Assembly (NCBI RefSeq): GCF_002514725.1
Contig: NZ_NTLB01000002.1
Location: 1 to 64,000 of the forward strand
Length of the DNA stretch: 64,000 nucleotides
Reading direction: 5' to 3'
Origin: Mangrovitalea sediminis
Lineage (GTDB): Bacteria; Pseudomonadota; Gammaproteobacteria; Pseudomonadales; Oleiphilaceae
A program made the translations under genes and the position numbers. Positions within the stretch are counted from its first letter, which is position 1. Every line of letters starts with the position of its first letter. The notes under the pieces were generated by a model. It worked only from the letters and a program-made list of their open reading frames with translations, ran no database searches and was not told where the DNA came from. Of this stretch, positions 1-8,161 are shown in pieces.

Positions 1-54
1 ATGGCTTTGGGGCTGCTGGGGATCGGTTTCACCGCTCGTCGTCGCTTCGGGTAA
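1..54 (+). CDS. C-terminal end of a PEP-CTERM-type sorted protein (5' truncated)
   Basis: The first 54 bases are open in frame 1 and end at TAA. The encoded tail is a short hydrophobic run (ALGLLGIGF) followed by an arginine cluster (ARRRFG). That is the usual end of PEP-CTERM proteins, which exosortase handles at the inner membrane. The PEP motif itself would lie before the window, so the body and function of the protein cannot be read. The ATG at position 1 is probably an internal methionine. A membrane-anchored protein with a basic tail is the alternative. Confidence 0.55.
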   Translation: MALGLLGIGFTARRRFG

Positions 55-90
55 TACCCATGCCTGATAGCAGTAGGCATTTCCGTCATC

Positions 91-128
91 ATGCGAGCGA
101 CTGTCAATCTGTCGATAGTCGCTCGCAT
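91..128. terminator. Perfect 12-bp inverted repeat after the PEP-CTERM tail
   Basis: ATGCGAGCGACT (91-102) is the exact reverse complement of 117-128, with a 14-base loop. It sits 37 bases after the stop codon of the PEP-CTERM fragment and 130 bases before the MFS gene. No T-tract follows, so it may be a transcript-end hairpin or an operator. Confidence 0.45.
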
Positions 129-260
129 CCTTAGCTCACCCCGCCTCAACTTTTGGTCGTATACCTATTCCCTTCTCGAAGTCAGACCCGATAACCTGTA
201 ACCCTCGAAAGTTTCCCTCACGCATTACGCTCGATCCCTAAACCTGAATCGAAGGATGCC

Positions 261-1469
261 ATGACGGCTCAAGCCAGCAGTCCCATGCCCCCGTTGTCGA
301 AAACGACCCTGCTGCTGATCGAATTCGCCCTGGCTATGGGGGGATTCGGTATCGGTACCGGTGAGTTTGCGATCATGGGGTTGATGCCAAACGTTGCGCA
401 CAATCTGCACATCACCGAACCCCAGGTCGGCCATGTGATCAGCGCCTATGCATTGGGGGTAGTGGTGGGGGCGCCTTTGCTGGCGATTTTGGGGGCGCGC
501 TTGTTCCGCCGGCACATGCTGATCCTGATGATGAGCTTCTTCGCGCTGGGGAATTTCGCCAGTGCCCTGGCGCCGACATACCACTCGCTGATGGTTTTCC
601 GCTTCATTGCCGGACTGCCTCATGGCGCCTACTTTGGCGTTGCGGCGCTGGTCGCGGCTTCGCTGGTGGCGCCCCATCAACGGGGCAAGGCGGTCAGCCG
701 GGTCATGGTCGGGTTGACCATTGCCATGCTGATCGGCAATCCACTGGCGACCTGGCTGGGGCAGTCCCTGAACTGGCGTTACGCCTTTGCCTTTGTCGGC
801 GCAATCGCGCTGCTCACCGTGTTGTTGGTTTTCCTCTTCCTGCCGCTTAACCATCAGGAAACGCGCAGCGACCCGCTGCATGAAATCCGCTCGTTCAATC
901 GACCTCATGTCTGGCTGGCGCTGACTATCGGCTCTATCGGCTTCGCCGGTATGTTTTGCGTGTTCAGCTACCTGGCACCGACCCTGCTGGAAGTCACGCA
1001 TGTGAGCGAGGACTGGATTCCTCTGGCCCTGGCGACCTTTGGCCTGGGAGGGATCGTCGGCAATATCGCCGGAGGCTGGTTGTTCGACAGGTTGCGTTTT
1101 CGCGCTGTTGGCTGGCTGCTGGTGTGGAGCACGCTGGTGCTGCTGGTCTTTCCCCTGGCCACGGGATCGCTCTGGTCCATGCTGCTGGCGTCCTTTGCGG
1201 TGGCCACCATGGTTGCGCTGGGGCCGGCCCTGCAAACACGTCTGATGGACGTTGCCCACAATGCGCAGACACTTGCGGCTGCTTCGCACCATGCTGCTTT
1301 CAATGTGGCTAATGCCCTCGGTCCCTGGTTGGGGGGGATGGCGATCACGGCGGGTTTGGGCTGGAGTTCGACAGGCTATGTTGGTGCCGCCTGCGCTGTC
1401 GCCGGATTGCTGGTCTTCGCGTTGGCCTGGCGCAAGGAAGGGCGCGAGCTGTTGATGGTGGAGACTTGA
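261..1469 (+). CDS. MFS efflux transporter, AraJ/YdhP-like (DHA1 family)
   Basis: This is a 402-residue protein with about twelve hydrophobic segments over its whole length, the normal size for a drug:H+ antiporter-1 family exporter. The N-terminal GxGTGEFAIMGLMP stretch and the PHGAYFGVAALVAA segment are typical of the AraJ/YdhP sugar and drug efflux branch. It should act in the inner membrane as a proton-driven exporter; the substrate cannot be told. The ATG at 261 follows GAAGGATGCC, a fair ribosome-binding site. The gene stands alone and ends four bases before a strong stem-loop shared with the convergent acyl-CoA synthetase gene. Confidence 0.85.
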   Translation: MTAQASSPMPPLSKTTLLLIEFALAMGGFGIGTGEFAIMGLMPNVAHNLHITEPQVGHVISAYALGVVVGAPLLAILGARLFRRHMLILMMSFFALGNFASALAPTYHSLMVFRFIAGLPHGAYFGVAALVAASLVAPHQRGKAVSRVMVGLTIAMLIGNPLATWLGQSLNWRYAFAFVGAIALLTVLLVFLFLPLNHQETRSDPLHEIRSFNRPHVWLALTIGSIGFAGMFCVFSYLAPTLLEVTHVSEDWIPLALATFGLGGIVGNIAGGWLFDRLRFRAVGWLLVWSTLVLLVFPLATGSLWSMLLASFAVATMVALGPALQTRLMDVAHNAQTLAAASHHAAFNVANALGPWLGGMAITAGLGWSSTGYVGAACAVAGLLVFALAWRKEGRELLMVET

Positions 1470-1472
1470 TGC

Positions 1473-1498
1473 CACCGGGACAGCAGGCTGTCCCGGTG
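1473..1498. terminator. Stem-loop terminator between convergent genes
   Basis: An 11-bp perfect stem (CACCGGGACAG at 1473-1483 paired with 1488-1498) closes a CAGG tetraloop. It lies between the ends of the MFS gene and the acyl-CoA synthetase gene, so it could stop transcription from both sides. No long T-tract is visible. Confidence 0.7.
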
Positions 1499-1520
1499 TG
1501 AGGTGTGGGCGCGGTCTTAC

Positions 1521-3161
1521 CTAGTCGCTACCGGCTTCTTCCGCCGCCCGTTGACGCAGAAGGAAGCGCTGCAGCTTACCGCTGGGTGTCTTGGGCAGCT
1601 CGTCCACAAAGGTGATTTCCCGCGGATAGGCGTGGCCGGACAAGCGGTCTCGCACGAACATCTTCAACTCCTCCGCGAGCTCTTCGCTCGGTACATGACG
1701 GCTTCCCAGCACCACATAGGCCTTGACGATATGTCCCCGTTTCGCGTCCGGCTTGCCGACGACGGCACTTTCCACCACCGCGGCGTGTTCCAGCAGACTG
1801 CTTTCCACATCGGAAGGGCCGATGCGATAGCCGGCCGAGGTGATGACGTCGTCGTCGCGGCCGCTATAGGCAAAGGAGCCATCGTCGTTTTGCAGCACCA
1901 TATCGCCGGTCAGGTAGTAGTGATCCTGGAAGGCACTCTTCTCACCCCAGCTGTAGCCGCGGAAAAACATCAGGGGCGATGCGTCGGTATCGACCGCCAA
2001 AACCCCGGTTTCGCCGGGCGGCAGTTCCTGACCTTCGGCGCCCAGCACGACCAGCCGGAAACCGGGCAGCGGGTAGCCCATGCCGCCCGCGTGGCGGGGA
2101 TGTTCAGCGGTATGGAAGTTGGCGGCCGTCATGCCGGTTTCGGTCTGGCCATAATGGTCGGCTGTGGGACAGTCAAAGTGCCGCTGCATCCAGTTGACGA
2201 TTTCCGGGTTGAGCGGCTCACCGGCGCTGCTGGCGGAGCGTAAGGCGATATCGGGATATTGCGCCACCAGCTCCTCGTTGGCCATCAGCAGACGATAGGC
2301 GGTGGGAGCGGCCGCCAGGTTGGTGATGCGGTGCTCCTGCAGGAAGGCCAGGGTGTTTTCGGCGGTGAACCCATGTTCGTTGAAATGGATGGTGGCACCG
2401 AGGGACAGCGGCCCAACCACGCCATAGTAGAGGCCATAGGCCCAGCCGGGATCGGCCACATTCCAGAAGCGGTCTTCCTGCGGCCGCAGGTCGACGGCGT
2501 AAGTCATGTAGACCCAGAATTCGAGCAGGGCATGGACCGGCACGCTGACGCCCTTCGCCTTACCGGTAGTGCCGGAGGTGAACATCTGCAGGCAGGGGTC
2601 TTCCCGCGTGAGCAGAACCGGCTCGAAAACGGTGTCTTGTGCCAGCACCTGGTCCCAGTGATCGTCGGCCGCAACGTCATCTCCTGGCGTTCCCACGAGC
2701 AGGGTGCGGGGTCGGCTGTCCAATGCGGCGACTTTGTGCCACTGTTCGGTGTTGGTGACGACCAGCCGGGTTTGGGCCCGCTGCAGCCGGTAACCGATGG
2801 CATCGGGACCGAAAGCGGTGAACAGGGGCTGGTAGACCGCGCCGACGCGGAGCGTACCCAGGATGGTGATCAGCAGCTCGGGACTGCGGGGGAGCAGCCC
2901 GGCGACGCGGTCGCCTTTGCCGATGCCGTGGGACTTGAGATAATGGGCGAATTGGGCGGCGCGCTCGCTGAGCGTGCGGAAACTGTACTGGCGGGTTTGG
3001 CCGTCGAGTCCGGTATGAATCAGGGCGATCCGTTCGCCTTGGGCGTGGCGGTCGCAAATTTCGTGGCAGACATTGATTCCCTTGTCGAAGTCGCCGTCAA
3101 AGCGTTGTTCCAGTTCGAGGGGATCAAAAGCGTCGATCAGTTGCTGGTAACTTATTGTCAT
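1521..3161 (-). CDS. AMP-dependent acyl-CoA synthetase (ACSM-like)
   Basis: This 546-residue ANL-superfamily ligase activates a carboxylic acid with ATP and CoA. The P-loop TSGTTGKAKG is at about residues 195-204. YGQTE, the YLTGD hinge region and the C-terminal PKTPSGKLQR with its catalytic lysine are all present. The overall pattern resembles medium-chain or branched acyl-CoA synthetases. I start at the ATG at 3161 because AGGAGG lies eight bases upstream; a longer reading adds 17 residues without a ribosome-binding site. The gene is divergent from the AraC-type regulator and belongs with the thiolase, dehydrogenase and SDR genes as the entry step of a beta-oxidation-like pathway. The substrate is unknown. 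Confidence 0.88.
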   Translation of the reverse strand: MTISYQQLIDAFDPLELEQRFDGDFDKGINVCHEICDRHAQGERIALIHTGLDGQTRQYSFRTLSERAAQFAHYLKSHGIGKGDRVAGLLPRSPELLITILGTLRVGAVYQPLFTAFGPDAIGYRLQRAQTRLVVTNTEQWHKVAALDSRPRTLLVGTPGDDVAADDHWDQVLAQDTVFEPVLLTREDPCLQMFTSGTTGKAKGVSVPVHALLEFWVYMTYAVDLRPQEDRFWNVADPGWAYGLYYGVVGPLSLGATIHFNEHGFTAENTLAFLQEHRITNLAAAPTAYRLLMANEELVAQYPDIALRSASSAGEPLNPEIVNWMQRHFDCPTADHYGQTETGMTAANFHTAEHPRHAGGMGYPLPGFRLVVLGAEGQELPPGETGVLAVDTDASPLMFFRGYSWGEKSAFQDHYYLTGDMVLQNDDGSFAYSGRDDDVITSAGYRIGPSDVESSLLEHAAVVESAVVGKPDAKRGHIVKAYVVLGSRHVPSEELAEELKMFVRDRLSGHAYPREITFVDELPKTPSGKLQRFLLRQRAAEEAGSD

Positions 3162-3266
3162 TGTGGTTCCTCCTGGCCGGGCTCGAAGCGGGCGACAACG
3201 ATCTGAGAGCACTTATTTAATGGCATCATAACGCTGCAATGCCATGACGCATCCTTTCATTATTCT

Positions 3267-3278
3267 TGACAATAGTTG
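3267..3278. promoter_or_regulatory. Candidate AraC-regulator box 1, TGACAATAGTTG
   Basis: This 12-mer lies in the divergent intergenic region between the acyl-CoA synthetase and the AraC-type regulator. It matches a second copy at 7668-7679, upstream of the SDR gene, at 11 of 12 positions. Both read in the same orientation. I infer it as the binding element of the regulator encoded at 3315. Confidence 0.4.
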
Positions 3279-3314
3279 CGTCTGACAGCGGGATGTCGAC
3301 CCAGTGGAGAGGCG

Positions 3315-4364
3315 GTGAATAGCAAGCACAGAAATGAATTGGAGCCGGGGCATAACCTGACCATCGCGAGCCATTACGCCCGCGCCGTGCTGCATGCGCT
3401 GCGCCGTCGCGGAACGGATGTGACGCCGCTCTTGCAGTCCCTGTCCATTCAGCCGGAGATTCTGGATGGCCCGGCAGCACGGATTCCCGCCCGGCAGCTG
3501 GTCAGGCTGTTCCAGAAGGTCTGGCGCGATATGGACGACGAATTCCTCGGGCGCACCACCCACCCCTGTCATCTGGGCCACTTCAACATCATGGGCCACT
3601 ATGTGCTGAATGCCAACAACCTGGAAGCGGCGATCAGCAAGAGCATCTATTGCTACAACACCTTTACCCGCGATCTGGTGATCCGGTTCCGTCGCGAGGG
3701 CGATCAGGCCATCATCAGCCTGGAACACCGGTCGCCGGAACTGGACCCGGATCACTTCATTACCGAGTTCCTGCTGCTGGTCTGGCACCGCTTCATGGGC
3801 TGGCTGATCGGGCGCAAGATCATCCTCACGGAAGCGACCTTCACGCACCCGCTACCCCCGCACTTTTACGAGTACAAGTTCGCGTTCCCCTGCCACTGCC
3901 TGTTCGAGCAGACGGAAAACAGCATCCGTTTCAGTGCCGATTACCTGGCACTGCCGCCGCAGCGCACCCAGGAGGAGCTGGCCGGCTATATGCGACGCTC
4001 GCCGGAGGGTTTGCTGATCTGGGAAGATGAGGACGACAGCGTTGCCCGCCGCGTGCGCTTCCTGCTCGATAGCAACGATGAGGCGGTGTTACCGACGCTG
4101 GAAGAGCTGGCGGAGCGCCTGCACATGTCGCCCTACACACTGAACCGGAAGCTGAAACGGGAAGGTGTTTCCTACCAGCAGATCAAGGACCGCTACCGGC
4201 GTGATCTGGCGATCAACCTGCTGACCAACCAGCGGGTATCGATCGCCAGCATCGCCGCACAGGTCGGTTTCAGCGAGGCCGGCGCCTTTTCCCGTGCCTT
4301 CAAGCACTGGACCGGCGTCAGCCCGCTGGTTTACCGGCAGGTGCAGCGGGACGAGGTTCCCTGA
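3315..4364 (+). CDS. AraC-family transcriptional regulator (PF12625-type sensor)
   Basis: This 349-residue regulator has an N-terminal arabinose-binding-type domain, as in OruR/ArgR-like regulators, and a C-terminal double helix-turn-helix from about residue 245. The HTH shows LAERLHMSPYTLNRKLKREG and then VSIASIAAQVGFSEAGAFSRAFKHW. I choose the GTG at 3315, which has GGAG five bases upstream, over the TTG at 3276. Its placement inside the acyl-CoA cluster, divergent from the synthetase and ending one base before the convergent thiolase stop, suggests that it senses a pathway acid or acyl-CoA and activates the cluster. The effector is unknown. Confidence 0.85.
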   Translation: MNSKHRNELEPGHNLTIASHYARAVLHALRRRGTDVTPLLQSLSIQPEILDGPAARIPARQLVRLFQKVWRDMDDEFLGRTTHPCHLGHFNIMGHYVLNANNLEAAISKSIYCYNTFTRDLVIRFRREGDQAIISLEHRSPELDPDHFITEFLLLVWHRFMGWLIGRKIILTEATFTHPLPPHFYEYKFAFPCHCLFEQTENSIRFSADYLALPPQRTQEELAGYMRRSPEGLLIWEDEDDSVARRVRFLLDSNDEAVLPTLEELAERLHMSPYTLNRKLKREGVSYQQIKDRYRRDLAINLLTNQRVSIASIAAQVGFSEAGAFSRAFKHWTGVSPLVYRQVQRDEVP

Positions 4365-4365
4365 C

Positions 4366-5544
4366 TCAGAGCAGTTCCACCGCCACTGCCGTCGCCTCGC
4401 CGCCACCGATACAGATCGCCGCGATGCCCTTGCGACCGTTGCGCTGACGTAAGGCGTTGAGCAACGTGACCAGAATCCGCGAGCCGCTGGAACCGATGGG
4501 ATGTCCCTGGGCGCAGGCGCCGCCGAAGACATTCACCTTGTTCTCGTCGAGTCCCAGCTCCTGAATCGCCAGCATGGTCACGACCGCGAAGGCTTCGTTG
4601 ATCTCGAACAGGTCGATCTCGTCGAGTGACCAGCCAGCCTTGTCCAATACCTTGTGAATGGCGCCGATGGGGGCTTCCGGGAACTCGCTCGGGGCCTGGG
4701 CGTGGGTGCTGTGGGCAACGATGCGGGCGAGCGGCTTGATGCCTTGTGCTTGGGCGGCTTTGGCGGACATCAGTACCAGCGCGGAGGCGCCGTCGGAAAT
4801 GGAACTGGAGTTGGCCGCAGTGACGCTCCCGTCTTTGGCAAAGGCGGGCTTGAGTTGGGGGATTTTTTCCGGTTTTGCCTGACCCGGCTGCTCGTCCGTA
4901 TCCACAACCCGCTCGCCACGGCGGTCGCTGACGGTCACAGCGGCGATCTCGTCTTTCAGCAGGCCGTCGCGAATGGCGGTGTTGGCCCTTTCCAGGGACA
5001 GCAGGGCATAGCGGTCCATTGCCTCGCGACCGATATTGAACTTGTCGGCGGCGCGTTGTGCGAAGACGCCCATAAGCACATGCTCATAAGCGTCTTCCAG
5101 ACCGTCCAGGAACATATGGTCCAGAACCTGGCCGTGGCCCATACGCATACCGCCGCGGGCTTTGGGCAGCAGATAAGGCGCCTGCGACATGCTTTCCATG
5201 CCGCCGGCGACCAGTGTGTCGGATTCCCCGGCGCGGATCTGGTTAATGGCGAATTTCACCGCCTGCATGCCGGAGCCGCACATCTTGTTGACGGTGGTGC
5301 AGCCCACCGAATCGGGTAAGCCTGCAGCCAATGCGGCCTGCCGTGCCGGCGCCTGGCCTTGCCCGGCGGGTAGCACACAACCCATGATGACTTCCTCGGG
5401 CGCATCCGCCGGCAGACCGGCACGCTCTAACGCCGCCTTGATGGCTACGGCGCCCAGGTCCGGTGCCCTGACCGGCTCCAGACTGCCCTGCAGCCCACCC
5501 ATGGGGGTGCGGGCCGCCCCTACGATCCAGACTTCTTCGCTCAT
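4366..5544 (-). CDS. Acetyl-CoA C-acyltransferase (thiolase)
   Basis: This 392-residue thiolase has the full catalytic set: nucleophile Cys89 in NKMCGSGM, the NEAFA motif, His348 in CAQGHPIGSSG and the second Cys, about 378, in CIGGGEA. It carries out the thiolytic last step of beta-oxidation, or acetoacetyl-CoA formation in reverse. It is transcribed with the acyl-CoA dehydrogenase and SDR genes upstream on the same strand, 48 bases after the former. Its stop is adjacent to that of the convergent AraC-type gene. Neighbours favour a degradative role on short or branched acyl chains. Confidence 0.92.
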   Translation of the reverse strand: MSEEVWIVGAARTPMGGLQGSLEPVRAPDLGAVAIKAALERAGLPADAPEEVIMGCVLPAGQGQAPARQAALAAGLPDSVGCTTVNKMCGSGMQAVKFAINQIRAGESDTLVAGGMESMSQAPYLLPKARGGMRMGHGQVLDHMFLDGLEDAYEHVLMGVFAQRAADKFNIGREAMDRYALLSLERANTAIRDGLLKDEIAAVTVSDRRGERVVDTDEQPGQAKPEKIPQLKPAFAKDGSVTAANSSSISDGASALVLMSAKAAQAQGIKPLARIVAHSTHAQAPSEFPEAPIGAIHKVLDKAGWSLDEIDLFEINEAFAVVTMLAIQELGLDENKVNVFGGACAQGHPIGSSGSRILVTLLNALRQRNGRKGIAAICIGGGEATAVAVELL

Positions 5545-5592
5545 CGTCTTATTCCTCGAAACAGGTTATGCGGTGGGCCTTGGGCAACCGTG

Positions 5593-6747
5593 TCAGCGGC
5601 CCAGCAGCCCTCTGGCGACCATTTCCTTCATGATCTCGGAGGTGCCGCCGTAGATTCGTTGTACCCGTGCATCCACGTAGGCGCGGGCAATGGGATATTC
5701 GGTCATGTAGCCATAGCCGCCGAAGAGCTGCAGGCAACCGTCGATCACGCGCCCCTGCATTTCACTGGCATTGAGCTTGGCCAGGCTGCCGGTAGGTGCG
5801 TCGAGGGCATCGCGGCTGTACAGGTCAATGCACTCTTTCACCAGTGCCTGACTGGCGCGGAAGTCGCTGTACATCTCGGCCAGCCGGAAGCGGGTGTTCT
5901 GCAACTGACTGAGCGGCTGCCCGAATGCCTGGCGCTCCTCGACATAGGCGATGGTCCAATCCAGCGCGCCTCGGGCACAGGCAACGGCAATCTGGCCGAT
6001 ACTCAGCCGTTCGCGAGGGAGTTCCTGCATCAGGTAGCTGAAACCACGGTTGAGTTCGCCGAGTATCGCACTGGCCGGTACGCGTAGATCCTCGAAAAAC
6101 AGCTCCGAGGTGTCGCCCGAGTGCATGCCGATCTTGTCCAGGTTACGGCCCCGGCTGAAACCGGGCAGTTTGGTGTCGACCAGGAACAACGAGACGCCTC
6201 GCGCGCCGGCGTTGGGATCGGTTTTGGCGGCGACGATGACCAGGTCCGCATGTTGGCCATTGGTGATAAAGGTCTTGGAGCCGTTGAGGATGAAATCATC
6301 GCCGTCGGCCCGTGCAGTGGTGCGCATGCCCTGCAGATCGCTACCGGCGCCCGGTTCGGTCATGGCGATGGCGCCGACAGCCTCGCCGGAAACCAGGCGT
6401 GGCAACCATTCGGCTTTTTGCGCCTCGTTGCCGATATGGGTCAGATACGGTGTGACGATGTCCGAATGCACCATGACATTACAGGCCAGTGCCGCGAAAC
6501 CCATGCGTCCCATTTCCTCGAGGATCATCATCGAGTAGGGAAAAGGCACGCCACAGCCGCCAAAGGCTTCTGGCACGTCGACCGCCAGCAGTCCAGCCTG
6601 CCCCAGCGTGTTCCAAAGCGCTCGGGGCATGATGCCGTCCTTTTCCCACTGCTCGTAGTGGGGCTGCACTTCCTGCTCCAGCAGGCGACGTGTCATATCG
6701 CGAAAGACCGTCATTTCGGTATCGGTGGTCAGATCCTGGGAACTCAT
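5593..6747 (-). CDS. Acyl-CoA dehydrogenase
   Basis: This 384-residue FAD flavoprotein oxidises acyl-CoA to trans-2-enoyl-CoA and passes electrons to ETF. The flavin and substrate motifs AIAMTEPGAGSDLQG and the C-terminal LFGGYGYMTEYP and IYGGTSEIMKE are clear. The residue before GGT is not the glutamate of medium-chain enzymes. IYGGT is the form I remember from long-chain and isovaleryl-type enzymes, whose base lies on another helix. GGAGGAAG stands seven bases before the ATG. It is the middle gene of the SDR, dehydrogenase, thiolase set. Confidence 0.9.
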   Translation of the reverse strand: MSSQDLTTDTEMTVFRDMTRRLLEQEVQPHYEQWEKDGIMPRALWNTLGQAGLLAVDVPEAFGGCGVPFPYSMMILEEMGRMGFAALACNVMVHSDIVTPYLTHIGNEAQKAEWLPRLVSGEAVGAIAMTEPGAGSDLQGMRTTARADGDDFILNGSKTFITNGQHADLVIVAAKTDPNAGARGVSLFLVDTKLPGFSRGRNLDKIGMHSGDTSELFFEDLRVPASAILGELNRGFSYLMQELPRERLSIGQIAVACARGALDWTIAYVEERQAFGQPLSQLQNTRFRLAEMYSDFRASQALVKECIDLYSRDALDAPTGSLAKLNASEMQGRVIDGCLQLFGGYGYMTEYPIARAYVDARVQRIYGGTSEIMKEMVARGLLGR

Positions 6748-6784
6748 CTTGGCACTTCCTCCAGATTTCAGTGGGTTCCCGGTC

Positions 6785-7546
6785 TCAGCGGGGCGCCATG
6801 CGCAATGCGGCGTCGAGGCGGATCACCTCACCGTTGAGCATGGGATTGGCGACGATATGGGCGGCCAGTGAGGCGTATTCCTCAGGCTTACCCAGGCGCG
6901 GCGGGAACGGCACGGTTGCCGCCAGGCTTTCCTGAACCGCCTCCGGCAGCCCGGCCATCATCGGCGTCATGAAAATACCCGGTGCGATGGTGTTGACCCG
7001 GATACCGTGGCGCGCGAGTTCGCGGGCGGCCGGCAGGGTCATCGACACCACGCCGCCTTTGGAAGCGGCGTAGGCGGCCTGTCCGATTTGGCCCTCATAG
7101 GCGGCCACAGAGGCGGTGTTGATGATAACGCCGCGCTCGCCGTCGGCATTGGGCTCGCGCTGTGCCATGTCGTTACTGGCCAGACGCAGGATGTTGAAGC
7201 TACCGACCAGGTTGACCTGGATGACGCGGTCGAAGTCGGACAGGGGCAGCGGGCCTTCCTTGCCGACGATCTTTCCGGGAGGTGCGATACCCGCGCAATT
7301 GACGGCGATGCCACAAAGACCCAGCGATGACCGTACCTGCGCGAAGGCGGCTTCGGCACTCGCCGCATCGGCTACGTTACACTGTACTGCGATGCCGCCG
7401 ATATCCGCGGCGACCGCCTGTGCGGCATCCAGGTTCATGTCCAGGATCGCCACTTTTGCGCCGGCTGCCGCCAGTGTCCGGGCGGTTGCTTCTCCCAAGC
7501 CCGATGCACCCCCGGTGATCACTGCTACCACGTCTTTTGCCAGCAT
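6785..7546 (-). CDS. SDR-family 3-hydroxyacyl-CoA dehydrogenase (HSD10-like)
   Basis: This is a classical 253-residue short-chain dehydrogenase. The NAD-binding TGGASGLG is at residues 11-18, the NCAG motif is present, Ser146 and the active pair Tyr159/Lys163 (YAASK) are in place. Length and sequence style fit type 2 3-hydroxyacyl-CoA dehydrogenases, which oxidise 3-hydroxyacyl-CoA to the ketoacyl form. That would link the dehydrogenase and thiolase steps. No separate enoyl-CoA hydratase is in the cluster, so that step must come from elsewhere. It is the first gene of the operon; the candidate regulator box lies about 120 bases upstream. Confidence 0.88.
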   Translation of the reverse strand: MLAKDVVAVITGGASGLGEATARTLAAAGAKVAILDMNLDAAQAVAADIGGIAVQCNVADAASAEAAFAQVRSSLGLCGIAVNCAGIAPPGKIVGKEGPLPLSDFDRVIQVNLVGSFNILRLASNDMAQREPNADGERGVIINTASVAAYEGQIGQAAYAASKGGVVSMTLPAARELARHGIRVNTIAPGIFMTPMMAGLPEAVQESLAATVPFPPRLGKPEEYASLAAHIVANPMLNGEVIRLDAALRMAPR

Positions 7547-7667
7547 CTGTCGACTCCTCTTTTATGGTGCGTTTCGCCCATGATGGGATTGACCGCCCAT
7601 CAGGCGCAACTGTTCCTGGAGGCGGTGTCATGGGGTCTATTGTGGATCGTCTCCAACCTGTGGACCA

Positions 7668-7679
7668 TGACAAAAGTTG
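7668..7679. promoter_or_regulatory. Candidate AraC-regulator box 2, TGACAAAAGTTG
   Basis: This is the second copy of the 12-mer at 3267-3278, upstream of the SDR operon. On the minus strand it overlaps a TTTGTC direct repeat with a 13-base period (7669-7687), the sort of spacing contacted by the two HTH units of AraC-type proteins. The rest of the 250-base gap 7547-7796 shows no gene I would support. Confidence 0.4.
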
Positions 7680-7796
7680 GCGACAAACTTGGCGGATTCT
7701 GACGGTATCCGGCGGCATCTGGCCGGTTGCCAATATCGATAGGAGCTGTGTGGACAGGTTGACGGGTGAAGGGGAGAGGTCCTGTGGCGAGCGGTG

Positions 7797-8006
7797 TCAG
7801 TCCGCTCGTGGGCCAAAAAAGCCATCGACATAACGTTCAAGTGCGGCCTGGGGGTTTTCCGGCTCCTGATGGGCCGGGGCCATAGCCATTCCCCGCTTGG
7901 GCGCGGCGAGTGATTGATATAACCAATGTATCCGGACGAAGAGCAAGATAGCCAACATGACCTCCAAAGCCTCCGCGATTTTCAACAGGGTACCGTTCTG
8001 CATCAT
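7797..8006 (-). CDS. Small single-span membrane protein, unknown function
   Basis: This is a 69-residue protein that I do not recognise. It starts at the first of two tandem ATGs (8006 or 8003), with AAAGGA just upstream. A hydrophobic helix (VMLAILLFVRIHWLYQ) occupies about residues 15-30. It is followed by a Pro/Ala-rich, then acidic, tail ending FFGPRAD. It lies between the SDR promoter and the end of the T6SS cargo module, on the same strand as the latter but 155 bases beyond it. A role in the T6SS is possible but unsupported. Confidence 0.45.
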   Translation of the reverse strand: MMQNGTLLKIAEALEVMLAILLFVRIHWLYQSLAAPKRGMAMAPAHQEPENPQAALERYVDGFFGPRAD

Positions 8007-8161
8007 GTGTCCTTTGTTGCGTACGCGATTCTGGTAAAGCGGTGTGCGGCGTACACAACGGCAATCAACCACTCAATCTCTGTTGAGCTTAGACGCCATT
8101 GCGGGAAATTGCCGTATTTCTCATAGCGCAATGCTATCGGCGGGACGGGACTGAGGTCTGG

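Noticed and set aside
225-1475. A 416-codon minus-strand ORF covering the MFS gene
   Set aside because: Gln/Arg/His-rich low-complexity translation typical of the opposite strand of a GC-rich gene; the plus strand encodes a clear twelve-helix transporter.
7630-7833. Plus-strand ORF with a GGAGG ribosome-binding site in the gap before the small membrane gene
   Set aside because: Its product has no family pattern or membrane segment, it runs over the candidate regulator box and into the opposite-strand small gene. Probably chance.
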